From a virus: 30,043 bases of DNA. Below the pieces are notes generated by a model. The model was not told where the DNA came from. It saw nothing but the letters and a program-made list of their open reading frames with translations, and ran no database searches. Where the stretch lies: the IMG/VR virus record IMGVR_UViG_3300025870_001462, positions 1 to 30,043 of that record. One strand, 5' to 3'. Positions 7,162-13,525 of the stretch are shown here, piece after piece. A program made the position numbers and the translations under genes. How positions within the stretch are numbered: position 1 is the stretch's first letter; each line of letters begins with the position of its first letter.

Positions 7162-7463
7162 TATTTTCCCTTACTCAATGTTTTTAATTTGTCTTTTAAC
7201 GAAGATGAAGTGGTTTTTGACGATACTCTGGATTTCGTGTCTTCCCATCGTATGTCAACACCGGACAATACCTTATGATCTTGTGGTTGTCTTTCGTTCG
7301 TGGTTGGGGTATCCACCTTATGACGTTCTCTTGCTCTGGCGAGTCGCCTTGCGGTTTCGTTTTGCTTTTGAACCCAGTACCTTTCAATCATATTCTCCTT
7401 AAACCTTTGATCTACTAATTCATCTATATAGTTTTTAAAAAGTAGTTCAAACCAGTACTTCAT
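7161..7463 (-). CDS. Basic hypothetical protein
   Basis: Protein of 100 residues, strongly basic, with an N-terminal helix (MKYWFELLFKNYIDELVDQ), an Arg-rich helix (NETARRLARARERH) and a Ser/Thr/Lys-rich tail ending LSKGK. No membrane segment. It might bind nucleic acid or membrane surface, but no family is recognised. Its start overlaps the stop of the 48-residue gene upstream by 4 nt. Confidence 0.62.
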   Translation of the reverse strand: MKYWFELLFKNYIDELVDQRFKENMIERYWVQKQNETARRLARARERHKVDTPTTNERQPQDHKVLSGVDIRWEDTKSRVSSKTTSSSLKDKLKTLSKGK

Positions 7464-7606
7464 TTTTGATCCTGTTTGTATTTATTAGGGTTTAAAGTCT
7501 TATCTACGTGAGGCCCTACGTTTTCCCAGTATTCTTTACTTGACGGTACAATAATATACCAGGCCGATACAAAAACTAAAAATGTTATGATATATGCAAT
7601 TTTCAA
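7460..7606 (-). CDS. 48-residue single-helix membrane protein
   Basis: Starts with TTG overlapping the upstream stop (TTGA). Sequence opens MKIAYIITFLVFVSAWYIIV, a clear membrane helix or uncleaved signal, then KEYWENVGPHVDKTLNP and a Lys/Gln-rich tail. It bridges the gap between two neighbours with overlaps at both ends, which supports it being translated. A spanin-like or regulatory membrane peptide is possible; no family recognised. Confidence 0.68.
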   Translation of the reverse strand: MKIAYIITFLVFVSAWYIIVPSSKEYWENVGPHVDKTLNPNKYKQDQK

Positions 7607-8016
7607 CGCACAAGATCCCTATTATCCCAAGGTGCGTTTTCAAAACAACCTGCTGGTAATTTATCTTTGTACCACACTTGAGCTTTTACACCATTAGGTC
7701 CTACTTCTAATGAAGATTTCTCAAAAGGCATTTCTCGTGGTTTACCAAAACATCTATTTAAACTTTGACCTGGAACACGATACCTTGGATTGTGCTTTAA
7801 GAAATCTTTGAGTTCCGCTGTTTTTGCTTGGTTAATTCTATTTCTTGCCTTAGCAGCGCACCGGGCAACGTTGTTAAAATTATAAGTATCAAATAAGTCT
7901 GGCGAATAATTGTATTTGCTTAAGCAACTTTTCAATTCGTCATTATATCCTGTCTCTGCACGCGATACGCTTGGAGTAAGGATTATCATACCTATTATTA
8001 CAAAAACTTTTTTCAT
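7603..8016 (-). CDS. Secreted hypothetical protein with four Cys
   Basis: Protein of 137 residues with a signal peptide (MKKVFVIIGMIILTPSVSRA, cleavage before ETG). The mature part has Cys in KSCLSKY, ARCAAKA, NRCFGKP and AGCFENAP, enough for two disulfides in the periplasm. No domain is recognised. It overlaps the Cys-rich gene upstream by 1 nt (TAATG). Confidence 0.7.
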   Translation of the reverse strand: MKKVFVIIGMIILTPSVSRAETGYNDELKSCLSKYNYSPDLFDTYNFNNVARCAAKARNRINQAKTAELKDFLKHNPRYRVPGQSLNRCFGKPREMPFEKSSLEVGPNGVKAQVWYKDKLPAGCFENAPWDNRDLVR

Positions 8017-8126
8017 TACTCACAGTCACACTTCGTGCACACGTCGTTTATACACTCACTACAATCAGGTCTATAACAATGACAACCATGTCCACATTTT
8101 GTGCACGTTCTTTTTGGTTCAATCAT
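8016..8126 (-). CDS. 36-residue Cys-rich, metal-binding-like protein
   Basis: Ten of 36 residues are Cys, arranged as CTKCGHGCHCY then CSEC and CTKCDCE. The spacing (CxxC pairs plus a CxC) resembles metallothionein or a pair of zinc knuckles. GGAGGG lies 5 nt before the ATG, a strong ribosome binding site. The next gene starts within its stop codon. Likely binds zinc or another soft metal; no signal peptide. Too short to assign to a family by eye. Confidence 0.72.
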   Translation of the reverse strand: MIEPKRTCTKCGHGCHCYRPDCSECINDVCTKCDCE

Positions 8127-8136
8127 AACACCCTCC

Positions 8137-8778
8137 TTAGTTTGCTAATGGATTATCTAATGCTCTTTGAAGCTTATCGTTCAAAGCAGATTCTAAATCT
8201 CTCATTTCGCGAAGCATTTTTTCTTCTAAGTCAGTCATACGTTGACCACTTGACTCTCGCAAATCAGATGCTTTTGTGTCATATTGGTTTTGTAGTGCAT
8301 CCCTTTTATTATCGAATCGTTCTTCAGCGTTTTGAATGATTTGTCTTATGTCTGCTTCAGTGTCTCGTACAAGCTTCTCAACTCGACGTGTCTGATCTTC
8401 AAGGTAACCGATTTGTGAGTTTGTGTCTACTTTATTTTCACGGTTACGTGTTGCTGCGTCGTCTAATTGTTTTTGAAGTGCAACAAGTTGAATACTAATT
8501 TCCTTATTAACGTTTGTTAATGAGGCTTCTATTTGTTGGTTGCGTGTTTCTATCACGTCAACATCGATATTCTGGACAATTTCTTTCATGCCCATGTAAT
8601 CATCATATACTTGGAAAGCGCCATATAAACCACCGAGTATCGAACTGATTAATGCAAATAGCATACCAATTGTTGTCGGCGTCATGGTAATACCAAAGAG
8701 TTTCATCTTGGTATTTTTTAAATTTTCTACTTCCTGCTCAAAGTTCTCGATTCCTTCACCAAGATCTTTATCGGCCAT
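8137..8778 (-). CDS. Membrane-anchored coiled-coil protein
   Basis: Protein of 213 residues. One membrane helix at about residues 34-56 (TTIGMLFALISSILGGLYGAF) is followed by a long charged helical region to the C-terminus with heptad character (NKEISIQLVALQKQLDDAA, RVEKLVRDTEADIRQI, MTDLEEKMLREMRDLE). This plan, one anchor plus a rod, fits a periplasm-spanning scaffold; an inner-membrane spanin is one possibility, though the rod is longer than usual. GGAGGGAT precedes the start. Similar unannotated proteins occur in marine T4-like phages as far as I recall. Confidence 0.72.
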   Translation of the reverse strand: MADKDLGEGIENFEQEVENLKNTKMKLFGITMTPTTIGMLFALISSILGGLYGAFQVYDDYMGMKEIVQNIDVDVIETRNQQIEASLTNVNKEISIQLVALQKQLDDAATRNRENKVDTNSQIGYLEDQTRRVEKLVRDTEADIRQIIQNAEERFDNKRDALQNQYDTKASDLRESSGQRMTDLEEKMLREMRDLESALNDKLQRALDNPLAN

Positions 8779-8787
8779 GTATCCCTC

Positions 8788-9207
8788 CTAGTTTTCAAAC
8801 TGCTGGCCACCGGATTCATTTAAACGCTTAAGAGCTTCGAGTTCTTGCTGTAATTTCAAAACCTCTAATCTCTTTTTTCTCAATTCCAATTCATACAAAG
8901 AGTTACAGTTAATTCTTTCTTTTGGTTTATCGAGTGGTATAACTATTCTTGCATACACACCGACATCTTTTGCTGAGTCCATCCCGTTACCGCTATCAAA
9001 TGGACTATTGTAATTATCAATAATACCGGTCAAGCCGAACTCAAGTTGTGTTGCGCCGCCGATCGAGTTTTTACAATCTAAATCGCCAGCTCTAATGCTG
9101 TCTTGTCCAAACGAGTTTGAAGCGCCAGGCAGAGCCAAACCAATTTGACTGTTATCCGCCTGTGCTATTGTTGGTAGCAGCATTAGTAGTATAATATATT
9201 TTCTCAT
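8788..9207 (-). CDS. Secreted protein with a C-terminal coiled coil
   Basis: Protein of 139 residues with a signal peptide (MRKYIILLMLLPTIAQA). The middle is beta-rich (TQLEFGLTGIIDNY, DVGVYARIVIPLDKP) with Cys in DLDCKNS and INCNS. It ends in a charged helix (LYELELRKKRLEVLKLQQE) that could pair with the rod of the adjacent coiled-coil protein. Its start overlaps the upstream stop by 4 nt. Confidence 0.7.
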   Translation of the reverse strand: MRKYIILLMLLPTIAQADNSQIGLALPGASNSFGQDSIRAGDLDCKNSIGGATQLEFGLTGIIDNYNSPFDSGNGMDSAKDVGVYARIVIPLDKPKERINCNSLYELELRKKRLEVLKLQQELEALKRLNESGGQQFEN

Positions 9208-9599
9208 TCACCCAACCTTTTCACTCTAGAGCAAATCTTCGAAGACACGGCTGTCCGCGTCCTTGATGATTGTCTTAATTTAGATACTGAGCAAATATAA
9301 GTAACATCATATCTATCCTCAGATCTTATATAAATGTCAAAAGACACTGTGCTTAAGTACGGTACTTTATAGACTTTATAATTGGAAACAAACTTAATAG
9401 GTTCCCAGTCTTGTGTAAAAACACCAATTTCGTAATACTCAACCTCAGGTCTTTTATTAAACATTGTCATAGTTGTTCTATATAAACCATCCACATAAGC
9501 CGGTTCTAACTTTGGATACGTAGGAACCATCTCATGCGAATAAGCTGCAGAAGATATTATTAACGCCATGGTGGCAATAATGTATTTCATTTTAATCAT
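9204..9599 (-). CDS. Secreted Ig-like protein, possible chaperone-like fold
   Basis: Protein of 131 residues with a signal peptide (MKYIIATMALIISSAAYS). A second ATG three codons in is also possible. The mature part is rich in beta strands (EYYEIGVFTQDWEPIKFV, VSFDIYIRSEDRYDVTYICS) and ends SSKICSRVKR. The strand order and the position next to a fimbria-like subunit suggest an Ig-like or PapD-chaperone-like domain, but the resemblance is weak. The ribosome binding site AAGGTG lies 10-11 nt upstream. Confidence 0.66.
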   Translation of the reverse strand: MIKMKYIIATMALIISSAAYSHEMVPTYPKLEPAYVDGLYRTTMTMFNKRPEVEYYEIGVFTQDWEPIKFVSNYKVYKVPYLSTVSFDIYIRSEDRYDVTYICSVSKLRQSSRTRTAVSSKICSRVKRLGE

Positions 9600-9626
9600 A
9601 ATTTTTATTCACCTTCAATTTAGGCC

Positions 9627-9710
9627 TTATGGTCCTGGTCCTGGAGAGTAGAACATTCCACCTCCACCTCCGTAATTTATTCCGGAACTAGAACTACTGC
9701 CTCCGCCATT
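9627..9710 (-). other. In-frame Gly/Ser-rich extension beyond a UGA stop
   Basis: Directly after the UGA (9711-9713) of the fimbria-like gene, the same frame stays open for 27 codons to a TAA at 9627-9629. It reads NGGGSSSSSGINY, then GGGGGMFYSPGPGP. There is no start codon before the internal ATG at codon 19. The composition is protein-like. UGA is followed by A (AAA-UGA-AAU), a context often leaky in bacteria. It could be a readthrough domain or the remnant of a longer gene. Confidence 0.5.
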
Positions 9711-10220
9711 TCATTTAGCTATACAAGCCGCCTCGACTAATGCAGTATAATTACCACCAGGGAATGCTTTTGAGCCACCCATAGTCGCGGTTGAAGTAGT
9801 TTCAAACCATGTTGAACCTGTAGCTGTAAGGTTGTAACGATCTGTATAACCAGTTTCTAATTTTCCTGTTTCATATCCACTCATAGTTGTTGAGTCAGAC
9901 ATAGTTTTTACTGTCGTGTCGCCAACCCATGTTACCACATCAGATAAACCTGGTGAAGATGAAAACTCACTTGGCGCTGTAATATCTACATAATATGCAG
10001 CGGCTAAAGTTACATCAACACGAATTACTGGAGGTGAACCACCATCAGAATTTGCAGTTGACAGCGTATAAGCATTAGGGTTACCATAAATACCTGGCTG
10101 ATCTGTTTGAATAATACAGCGACTTTGTACTGTACCATTAATTGGTGTATCTTGGGCATAACCCGCGGTGGCGCTTAAAACTAAAAGCGCAGCTACGGTA
10201 CCCGTCTTTAAATTAAACAT
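9711..10220 (-). CDS. Secreted fimbria-like subunit
   Basis: Protein of 169 residues with a signal peptide ending ATAGYAQ. The mature part starts DTPINGTVQSRCIIQTD and ends KAFPGGNYTALVEAACIAK, with two Cys near the two ends. This resembles type 1 pilin and spore-coat-U-like domains, where a Cys pair links the first strand to the end and the C-terminal strand reads like YTALVE. I recall similar proteins in marine T4-like phages without a known role. A Gly/Ser-rich frame continues past its stop. It sits in a run of four signal-peptide genes (9204-11635). Confidence 0.68.
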   Translation of the reverse strand: MFNLKTGTVAALLVLSATAGYAQDTPINGTVQSRCIIQTDQPGIYGNPNAYTLSTANSDGGSPPVIRVDVTLAAAYYVDITAPSEFSSSPGLSDVVTWVGDTTVKTMSDSTTMSGYETGKLETGYTDRYNLTATGSTWFETTSTATMGGSKAFPGGNYTALVEAACIAK

Positions 10221-10230
10221 TTACGTCTCC

Positions 10231-11133
10231 TTAGTTTGTGTTTAAATTATATTGCATTTCAACCATTTGCTTGTGAAGCAATTGTTGAGCTAAACCATTA
10301 CGTAAACCATTTTTGCCATCAGGTAAATCTGCGTCAGGCAAATTAATCGCATCATCATATACTCCACCGGGAATTCCTGCAACAACATAAGTCTGAAGTT
10401 TTTGTACAGATGTCATGTTTATTGCATTGATTCTCGCATTTTCTGCTGAAAGAGAAGCTGCGTCTGCAATACTTAAGGCTTTTTCTAATCTATATTTTCT
10501 TTTAGCCTCTTCTTCTTCCTCTTCCTTTTTGCGTTCGTTTTCTTCTAAATTTATATCATCCTGTTCAACGGTTTTGTTTCTTTCTAGGTCTACGTTTTCG
10601 TCGTCAAAAACATCATATAAATCGTCTAAATTAACTTCCACAATGTTTGGCACTGGTACAACATAATTAGGACAATTAGGATCGAACTGTGGATCATAAC
10701 ACGGGGTAACTTTATATGTGTAAACTACCTGAGCATTATATACTGACCCGTTGCCCTCTACTTCAATACTTCCAGGGCCCCAAAGTTCCCTTGGTAAGTC
10801 GCCAACAGGAACAACTTTGTTAATTCCCATTCCTGTTACTGTTCCTGGTTTCCATTCATCAGTTTCTCTGAAGATATAACCAGTTCCGTTGGCATTTTTA
10901 TTTTGTACGTGAACGGTTACCCACTCACCAGATTCTTTTTGTATAGTATAGGAATATATCACGTTTTGAATATCTAAGCCAGGAGGCTCAGGCAAAACAT
11001 TACCCATAGACCAATTTAATGATTGATCAGTTATAGCGTTTCCTGTCGTACCCCAATATGGAGCAAGACTCTCAGAGTAAGAGTAGGAAGGCCAGGAGGC
11101 CAGCGCCAATAGCAGGAGCAGCTTTTTCCGCAT
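10231..11133 (-). CDS. Secreted protein with beta domain and acidic coiled coil
   Basis: Protein of 300 residues. The signal peptide is MRKKLLLLLALASWPSYSYS. Residues to about 165 are beta-rich (VIYSYTIQKESGEWVTVHVQ, VVYTYKVTPCYDPQFDPNC). Then comes a very acidic linker (DDLYDVFDDENVDLERN) and a highly charged helix (ENERKKEEEEEEAKRKYRLE) followed by an Ala/Asn-rich helix. The first 62 nt overlap the 3' end of the upstream gene in another frame, so the signal peptide is dual-coded. The combination suggests an extracytoplasmic structural protein; no family name can be given. Confidence 0.7.
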   Translation of the reverse strand: MRKKLLLLLALASWPSYSYSESLAPYWGTTGNAITDQSLNWSMGNVLPEPPGLDIQNVIYSYTIQKESGEWVTVHVQNKNANGTGYIFRETDEWKPGTVTGMGINKVVPVGDLPRELWGPGSIEVEGNGSVYNAQVVYTYKVTPCYDPQFDPNCPNYVVPVPNIVEVNLDDLYDVFDDENVDLERNKTVEQDDINLEENERKKEEEEEEAKRKYRLEKALSIADAASLSAENARINAINMTSVQKLQTYVVAGIPGGVYDDAINLPDADLPDGKNGLRNGLAQQLLHKQMVEMQYNLNTN

Positions 11134-11635
11134 CTATAGGTCCCATAAGTTTGAGTTCTTTTTCTGTTTCTTCTACGTGAGTTTCCCAACCCAATTTGGC
11201 CGCATCACCAATTAATCCATTGTACGGACATGGTGTACCTGCGTTCATCATGGCATCAAAGACATTTTTGTCTTGGCACATAGTAGAAACCGCGGCGACC
11301 TTCATACCCATATCATATAATACTTTTGCGTTCTTAAGTCTTTGGCAATTCTCTTCAGTGAATGTACCACCACCAGAAATACCAAGAATTTGTGTTTGTA
11401 CCGCGGCTGACACACCTATTGTACATAGATCGTTATTAGTGCCTGCGGAAAACTGTGGTGATATAGCTGTTGGCGGGGGCTGTTTAATAGTTGTTGTCAT
11501 ATTACCATCTGTTGTAATATTACTATCAGTGCCTGATATTGTGCACACGTACCCTTCTGGGCATTCTACTGATTCTTGCCCTTGCGCGGCAGTAACTAAA
11601 AACATTGCCGCAAATGCAATTAACAGTACTCTCAT
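11072..11635 (-). CDS. Secreted protein with a C-terminal membrane anchor
   Basis: Protein of 187 residues, first gene of the minus-strand block. The signal peptide is MRVLLIAFAAMFLVTAAQG. The mature part has VECPEGYVCTISG, PPPTAISPQFSAG, DLCTIGVSAAVQTQ and LYDMGMKVAAVSTMCQDKNV, with six Cys in all, and ends in a hydrophobic tail (APAIGAGLLAFLLLL). I recall this block pattern from unannotated proteins of marine T4-like phages. GGGAGGAG precedes the ATG, and a late promoter lies about 40 nt upstream. Confidence 0.75.
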   Translation of the reverse strand: MRVLLIAFAAMFLVTAAQGQESVECPEGYVCTISGTDSNITTDGNMTTTIKQPPPTAISPQFSAGTNNDLCTIGVSAAVQTQILGISGGGTFTEENCQRLKNAKVLYDMGMKVAAVSTMCQDKNVFDAMMNAGTPCPYNGLIGDAAKLGWETHVEETEKELKLMGPIDAEKAAPAIGAGLLAFLLLL

Positions 11636-11670
11636 TATCTCCTCCCAATTTAAACATTATTACTCATTCT

Positions 11671-11682
11671 TATTTATAAATA
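11671..11682. promoter_or_regulatory. Overlapping back-to-back T4-type late promoters
   Basis: TATTTATAAATA contains the T4 late -10 element TATAAATA on both strands: plus 11675-11682 and minus 11671-11678, sharing four bases. The minus copy faces the block starting at 11635, the plus copy the nuclease gene at 11730. With T4 spacing (TATAAATA at -13 to -6), starts would fall near 11666 (minus) and 11688 (plus), giving leaders of about 30-40 nt. Confidence 0.75.
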
Positions 11683-11729
11683 ATAATGTCTAAGAGACAA
11701 AATATAACAATAACATGAGGAAACAACCC

Positions 11730-12212
11730 ATGAATACCAATGAGTATGACATTAAAGTCATTAAAGTAGTAGACGGCGACACGGTTGATGTCGATATTGA
11801 TTTAGGATTTGGAGTAACCCTTTCTGACGAACGCGTTCGTATTATGGGTATTGATACACCAGAAAGCAGAACATCTGATAGAGTTGAAAAACTATTTGGA
11901 AAAGCATCAAGTAAACGCCTTGGTGAATTGCTGGAACATGGCGCTAAGCTTATTACCACAGAAGATAAATCTGGCGAAGATATGAAAGGTAAATTTGGAC
12001 GTATCCTTGGAGATTTTAGAGCTGCTGATGGTCGTTTAGTTACAGAAATTATGATTGCTGAAGGACATTGTGTACCTTATTTTGGTGGATCAAAAGATGA
12101 TACGCAAGCTGCGCACATGGTTAATCGCGAACGTTTACTTGCTGAAGGTGTAGTAAGCCGTGAAGACTTTGAAAAAATGACAATTGCCGAAGCAAACGAA
12201 AAAAGTAGTTGA
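11730..12212 (+). CDS. SNase-like (thermonuclease) nuclease
   Basis: About 160 residues from ATG 11730, chosen because GAGGAA lies 7 nt before it; ATG 11715 is an in-frame alternative. DIKVIKVVDGDTVDVDIDLG is the first barrel strand pair. RIMGIDTPE carries the Arg, Asp and Glu of the staphylococcal nuclease active site, and KGKFGRILGD supplies the second Arg. The fold ends with EGHCVPYFGG. It hydrolyses DNA or RNA in a Ca2+-dependent way in the family. There is no signal peptide, so it acts inside the cell, perhaps on host DNA. The sigma70 promoter at 12209 overlaps its stop codon. Confidence 0.9.
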   Translation: MNTNEYDIKVIKVVDGDTVDVDIDLGFGVTLSDERVRIMGIDTPESRTSDRVEKLFGKASSKRLGELLEHGAKLITTEDKSGEDMKGKFGRILGDFRAADGRLVTEIMIAEGHCVPYFGGSKDDTQAAHMVNRERLLAEGVVSREDFEKMTIAEANEKSS

Positions 12213-12237
12213 CAACACGTTACTAATGTGATATATT
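12209..12237 (+). promoter_or_regulatory. Sigma70-type promoter 2
   Basis: TTGACA (12209-12214), 17-nt spacer, TATATT (12232-12237). The -35 box includes the TGA stop of the nuclease gene. Predicted start is near 12244, about 20 nt before the metallopeptidase ATG, with GGAG in between. It lacks the long upstream element of promoters 1 and 3 but keeps box sequences and spacing. Confidence 0.75.
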
Positions 12238-12263
12238 ATATTTAATGATCGGAGATATATATA

Positions 12264-12719
12264 ATGAACTATATTGAAGTAACCGGTGGTCGTAAGAAAG
12301 AGCGAGATATAGTTTTTAGTACTGTAGGAGCTTGTATAGATATTTTAATGCCAAGGGTTCGTACTCTTGATATAGAGGTATCATTAACAAATTGCGATTC
12401 ACATGGTTATTGTTTAAATACCGACGATCATAAATCTTTTGAACTTGAAATCAAAAGAAATTTAGGTTTTCATGATCTCGTTACGACTGTTTGCCACGAG
12501 ATGATCCACGTAAAACAATATTATCGTAAAGAGCTTAAAGCTTTGTGCGGTGGTGGTAGTACATGGTACGGTAAAGAGTCTAACGAAGATTATGAAAATT
12601 TACCTTGGGAAAAAGAAGCCCATACACTTGAAAAAAGTTTAGCAGAAAACGTGATTATAAATATTCATAAATATACGAGGAATAATAATGAGCACATCTT
12701 ATACATTGGAAGAACTTAA
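12264..12719 (+). CDS. Zinc metallopeptidase-like protein (HExxH)
   Basis: Protein of 151 residues. TTVCHEMIHVKQYY holds the zinc motif with His78, Glu79 and His82. A third acidic ligand is probably in PWEKEAH (Glu116 or Glu118). Other than a beta strand pair before it (LDIEVSLTNCDSHGYC) and a Gly-rich linker, no further domain is seen. The size and layout fit SprT/WLM-like minimal metallopeptidases or the toxin-like IrrE fold. Expressed from promoter 2, so probably early; a host protein target is possible but not shown. It overlaps the next gene by 32 nt. Confidence 0.72.
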   Translation: MNYIEVTGGRKKERDIVFSTVGACIDILMPRVRTLDIEVSLTNCDSHGYCLNTDDHKSFELEIKRNLGFHDLVTTVCHEMIHVKQYYRKELKALCGGGSTWYGKESNEDYENLPWEKEAHTLEKSLAENVIINIHKYTRNNNEHILYIGRT

Positions 12720-13023
12720 TGCTATGTTAGCATTAAATGAAGATACTGAAATTAGCGAAGTTACTTCTGCTGAATACCTTGAAACCAATGCTTCTGACGA
12801 GTTCGTCTATCGCGTTATGCATATGTCTACACATAAAGGCACGGTTGTTGAAAACCGTCTCTTTATTGAGACAAATGAAGATGGTGACTTAGTTGCTGCT
12901 GTGTATGACCATGGAGATGACGATCCAGATCAAACTGAAGTTGATTTAGAAGAAGCCATGGAAACACATCCTGATGCTGTTAATAGCGAGTTTCCGCTAA
13001 CTAGTGCAAGGGTTGGAAGATAG
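12688..13023 (+). CDS. Acidic hypothetical protein
   Basis: Protein of 111 residues with very high Asp/Glu content (SDEFVYRVMH, DHGDDDPDQTEVDLEEAME). GAGGAA lies 7 nt before the ATG, inside the end of the metallopeptidase gene. No Cys and no membrane segment. Strong negative charge is typical of DNA-mimic and inhibitor proteins, but there is no specific evidence for that. Last coding gene before a structured non-coding stretch. Confidence 0.72.
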   Translation: MSTSYTLEELNAMLALNEDTEISEVTSAEYLETNASDEFVYRVMHMSTHKGTVVENRLFIETNEDGDLVAAVYDHGDDDPDQTEVDLEEAMETHPDAVNSEFPLTSARVGR

Positions 13024-13029
13024 GTATAT

Positions 13030-13206
13030 GAGAATCTCCGAGTCGGCGCCGCTATATTAAGCTGGCAATCTAATCGGAGCGAATAAGGCAAATTAGGCTG
13101 TTATAGCTCTTATTCGATATAGGTAACAGCCTATACCTGGTGCTGCCCGTCGGCCCAGAATGAAATCTAAATATGTTAATTCCTATTATTACATATAGGG
13201 CGGGCC
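13030..13206 (+). ncRNA. Structured non-coding stretch with interleaved helices
   Basis: About 280 nt without a gene lie between 13024 and 13304. This part holds several helices: CTCCGA/TCGGAG (13036-13041 with 13074-13079); CGAATAAG/CTTATTCG (13080-13087 with 13109-13116); TAGGCTGTTA/TAACAGCCTA (13094-13103 with 13124-13133); CTGG/CCAG around a GCC-CGTC-GGC hairpin (about 13137-13158); and ATATGT/ACATAT. The second and third helices are interleaved, so they form a pseudoknot or a switch. No separate promoter precedes it, so it is likely the 3' part of the transcript from 12209. Confidence 0.5.
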
Positions 13207-13247
13207 AAATTCTTTCTAAAAAACTTAAAATAAAAGCAAATTAACTG

Positions 13248-13276
13248 TTGACAAACCCTTTTTAATATGTTATATT
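13248..13276 (+). promoter_or_regulatory. Sigma70-type promoter 3
   Basis: TTGACA (13248-13253), 17-nt spacer, TATATT (13271-13276). The preceding bases AACTTAAAATAAAA and AAATTAACTG match promoter 1 almost base for base. It drives the small membrane protein gene at 13305. Confidence 0.85.
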
Positions 13277-13304
13277 GTTTATATAAGTTATAAAGGAAAT
13301 TAGT

Positions 13305-13472
13305 ATGGTTTTAGTTGCGAGTATTATAGGTGCTGTTGTTTTTGGTACTTTGGGTGGACTTTTTGTTAAGAAGCCCGGAACTGCTGAAGGAGAGCTTGCA
13401 TTGCTAGCTTGGAGTTTGTCTGGCGTCATTGTAGGTATTTCTACTTTTGCTCTATTAGGTTTATTAAATTAA
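13305..13472 (+). CDS. 55-residue two-helix membrane protein
   Basis: Runs ATG 13305 to TAA 13470-13472, with AAAGGA upstream and its own promoter 3. Two hydrophobic helices (LVASIIGAVVFGTLGGLF and LLAWSLSGVIVGISTFALL) flank a short polar loop, VKKPGTAEGE. A small phage membrane protein with this hairpin layout could be a holin, antiholin or superinfection-exclusion factor; the sigma70 promoter makes an early role more likely than lysis. A second promoter follows right after it. Confidence 0.72.
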   Translation: MVLVASIIGAVVFGTLGGLFVKKPGTAEGELALLAWSLSGVIVGISTFALLGLLN

Positions 13473-13496
13473 TTTGAAAAAAAGTGAAATTAACCG

Positions 13497-13525
13497 TTGA
13501 CAAACCAACTAAGATGTATTATATT
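13497..13525 (+). promoter_or_regulatory. Sigma70-type promoter 4, for the large RNA and tRNAs
   Basis: TTGACA (13497-13502), 17-nt spacer, TATATT (13520-13525), preceded by GTGAAATTAACCG, close to the element of promoters 1 and 3. The predicted start near 13532 begins the long non-coding stretch. There is no protein gene until 14714. Confidence 0.85.
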
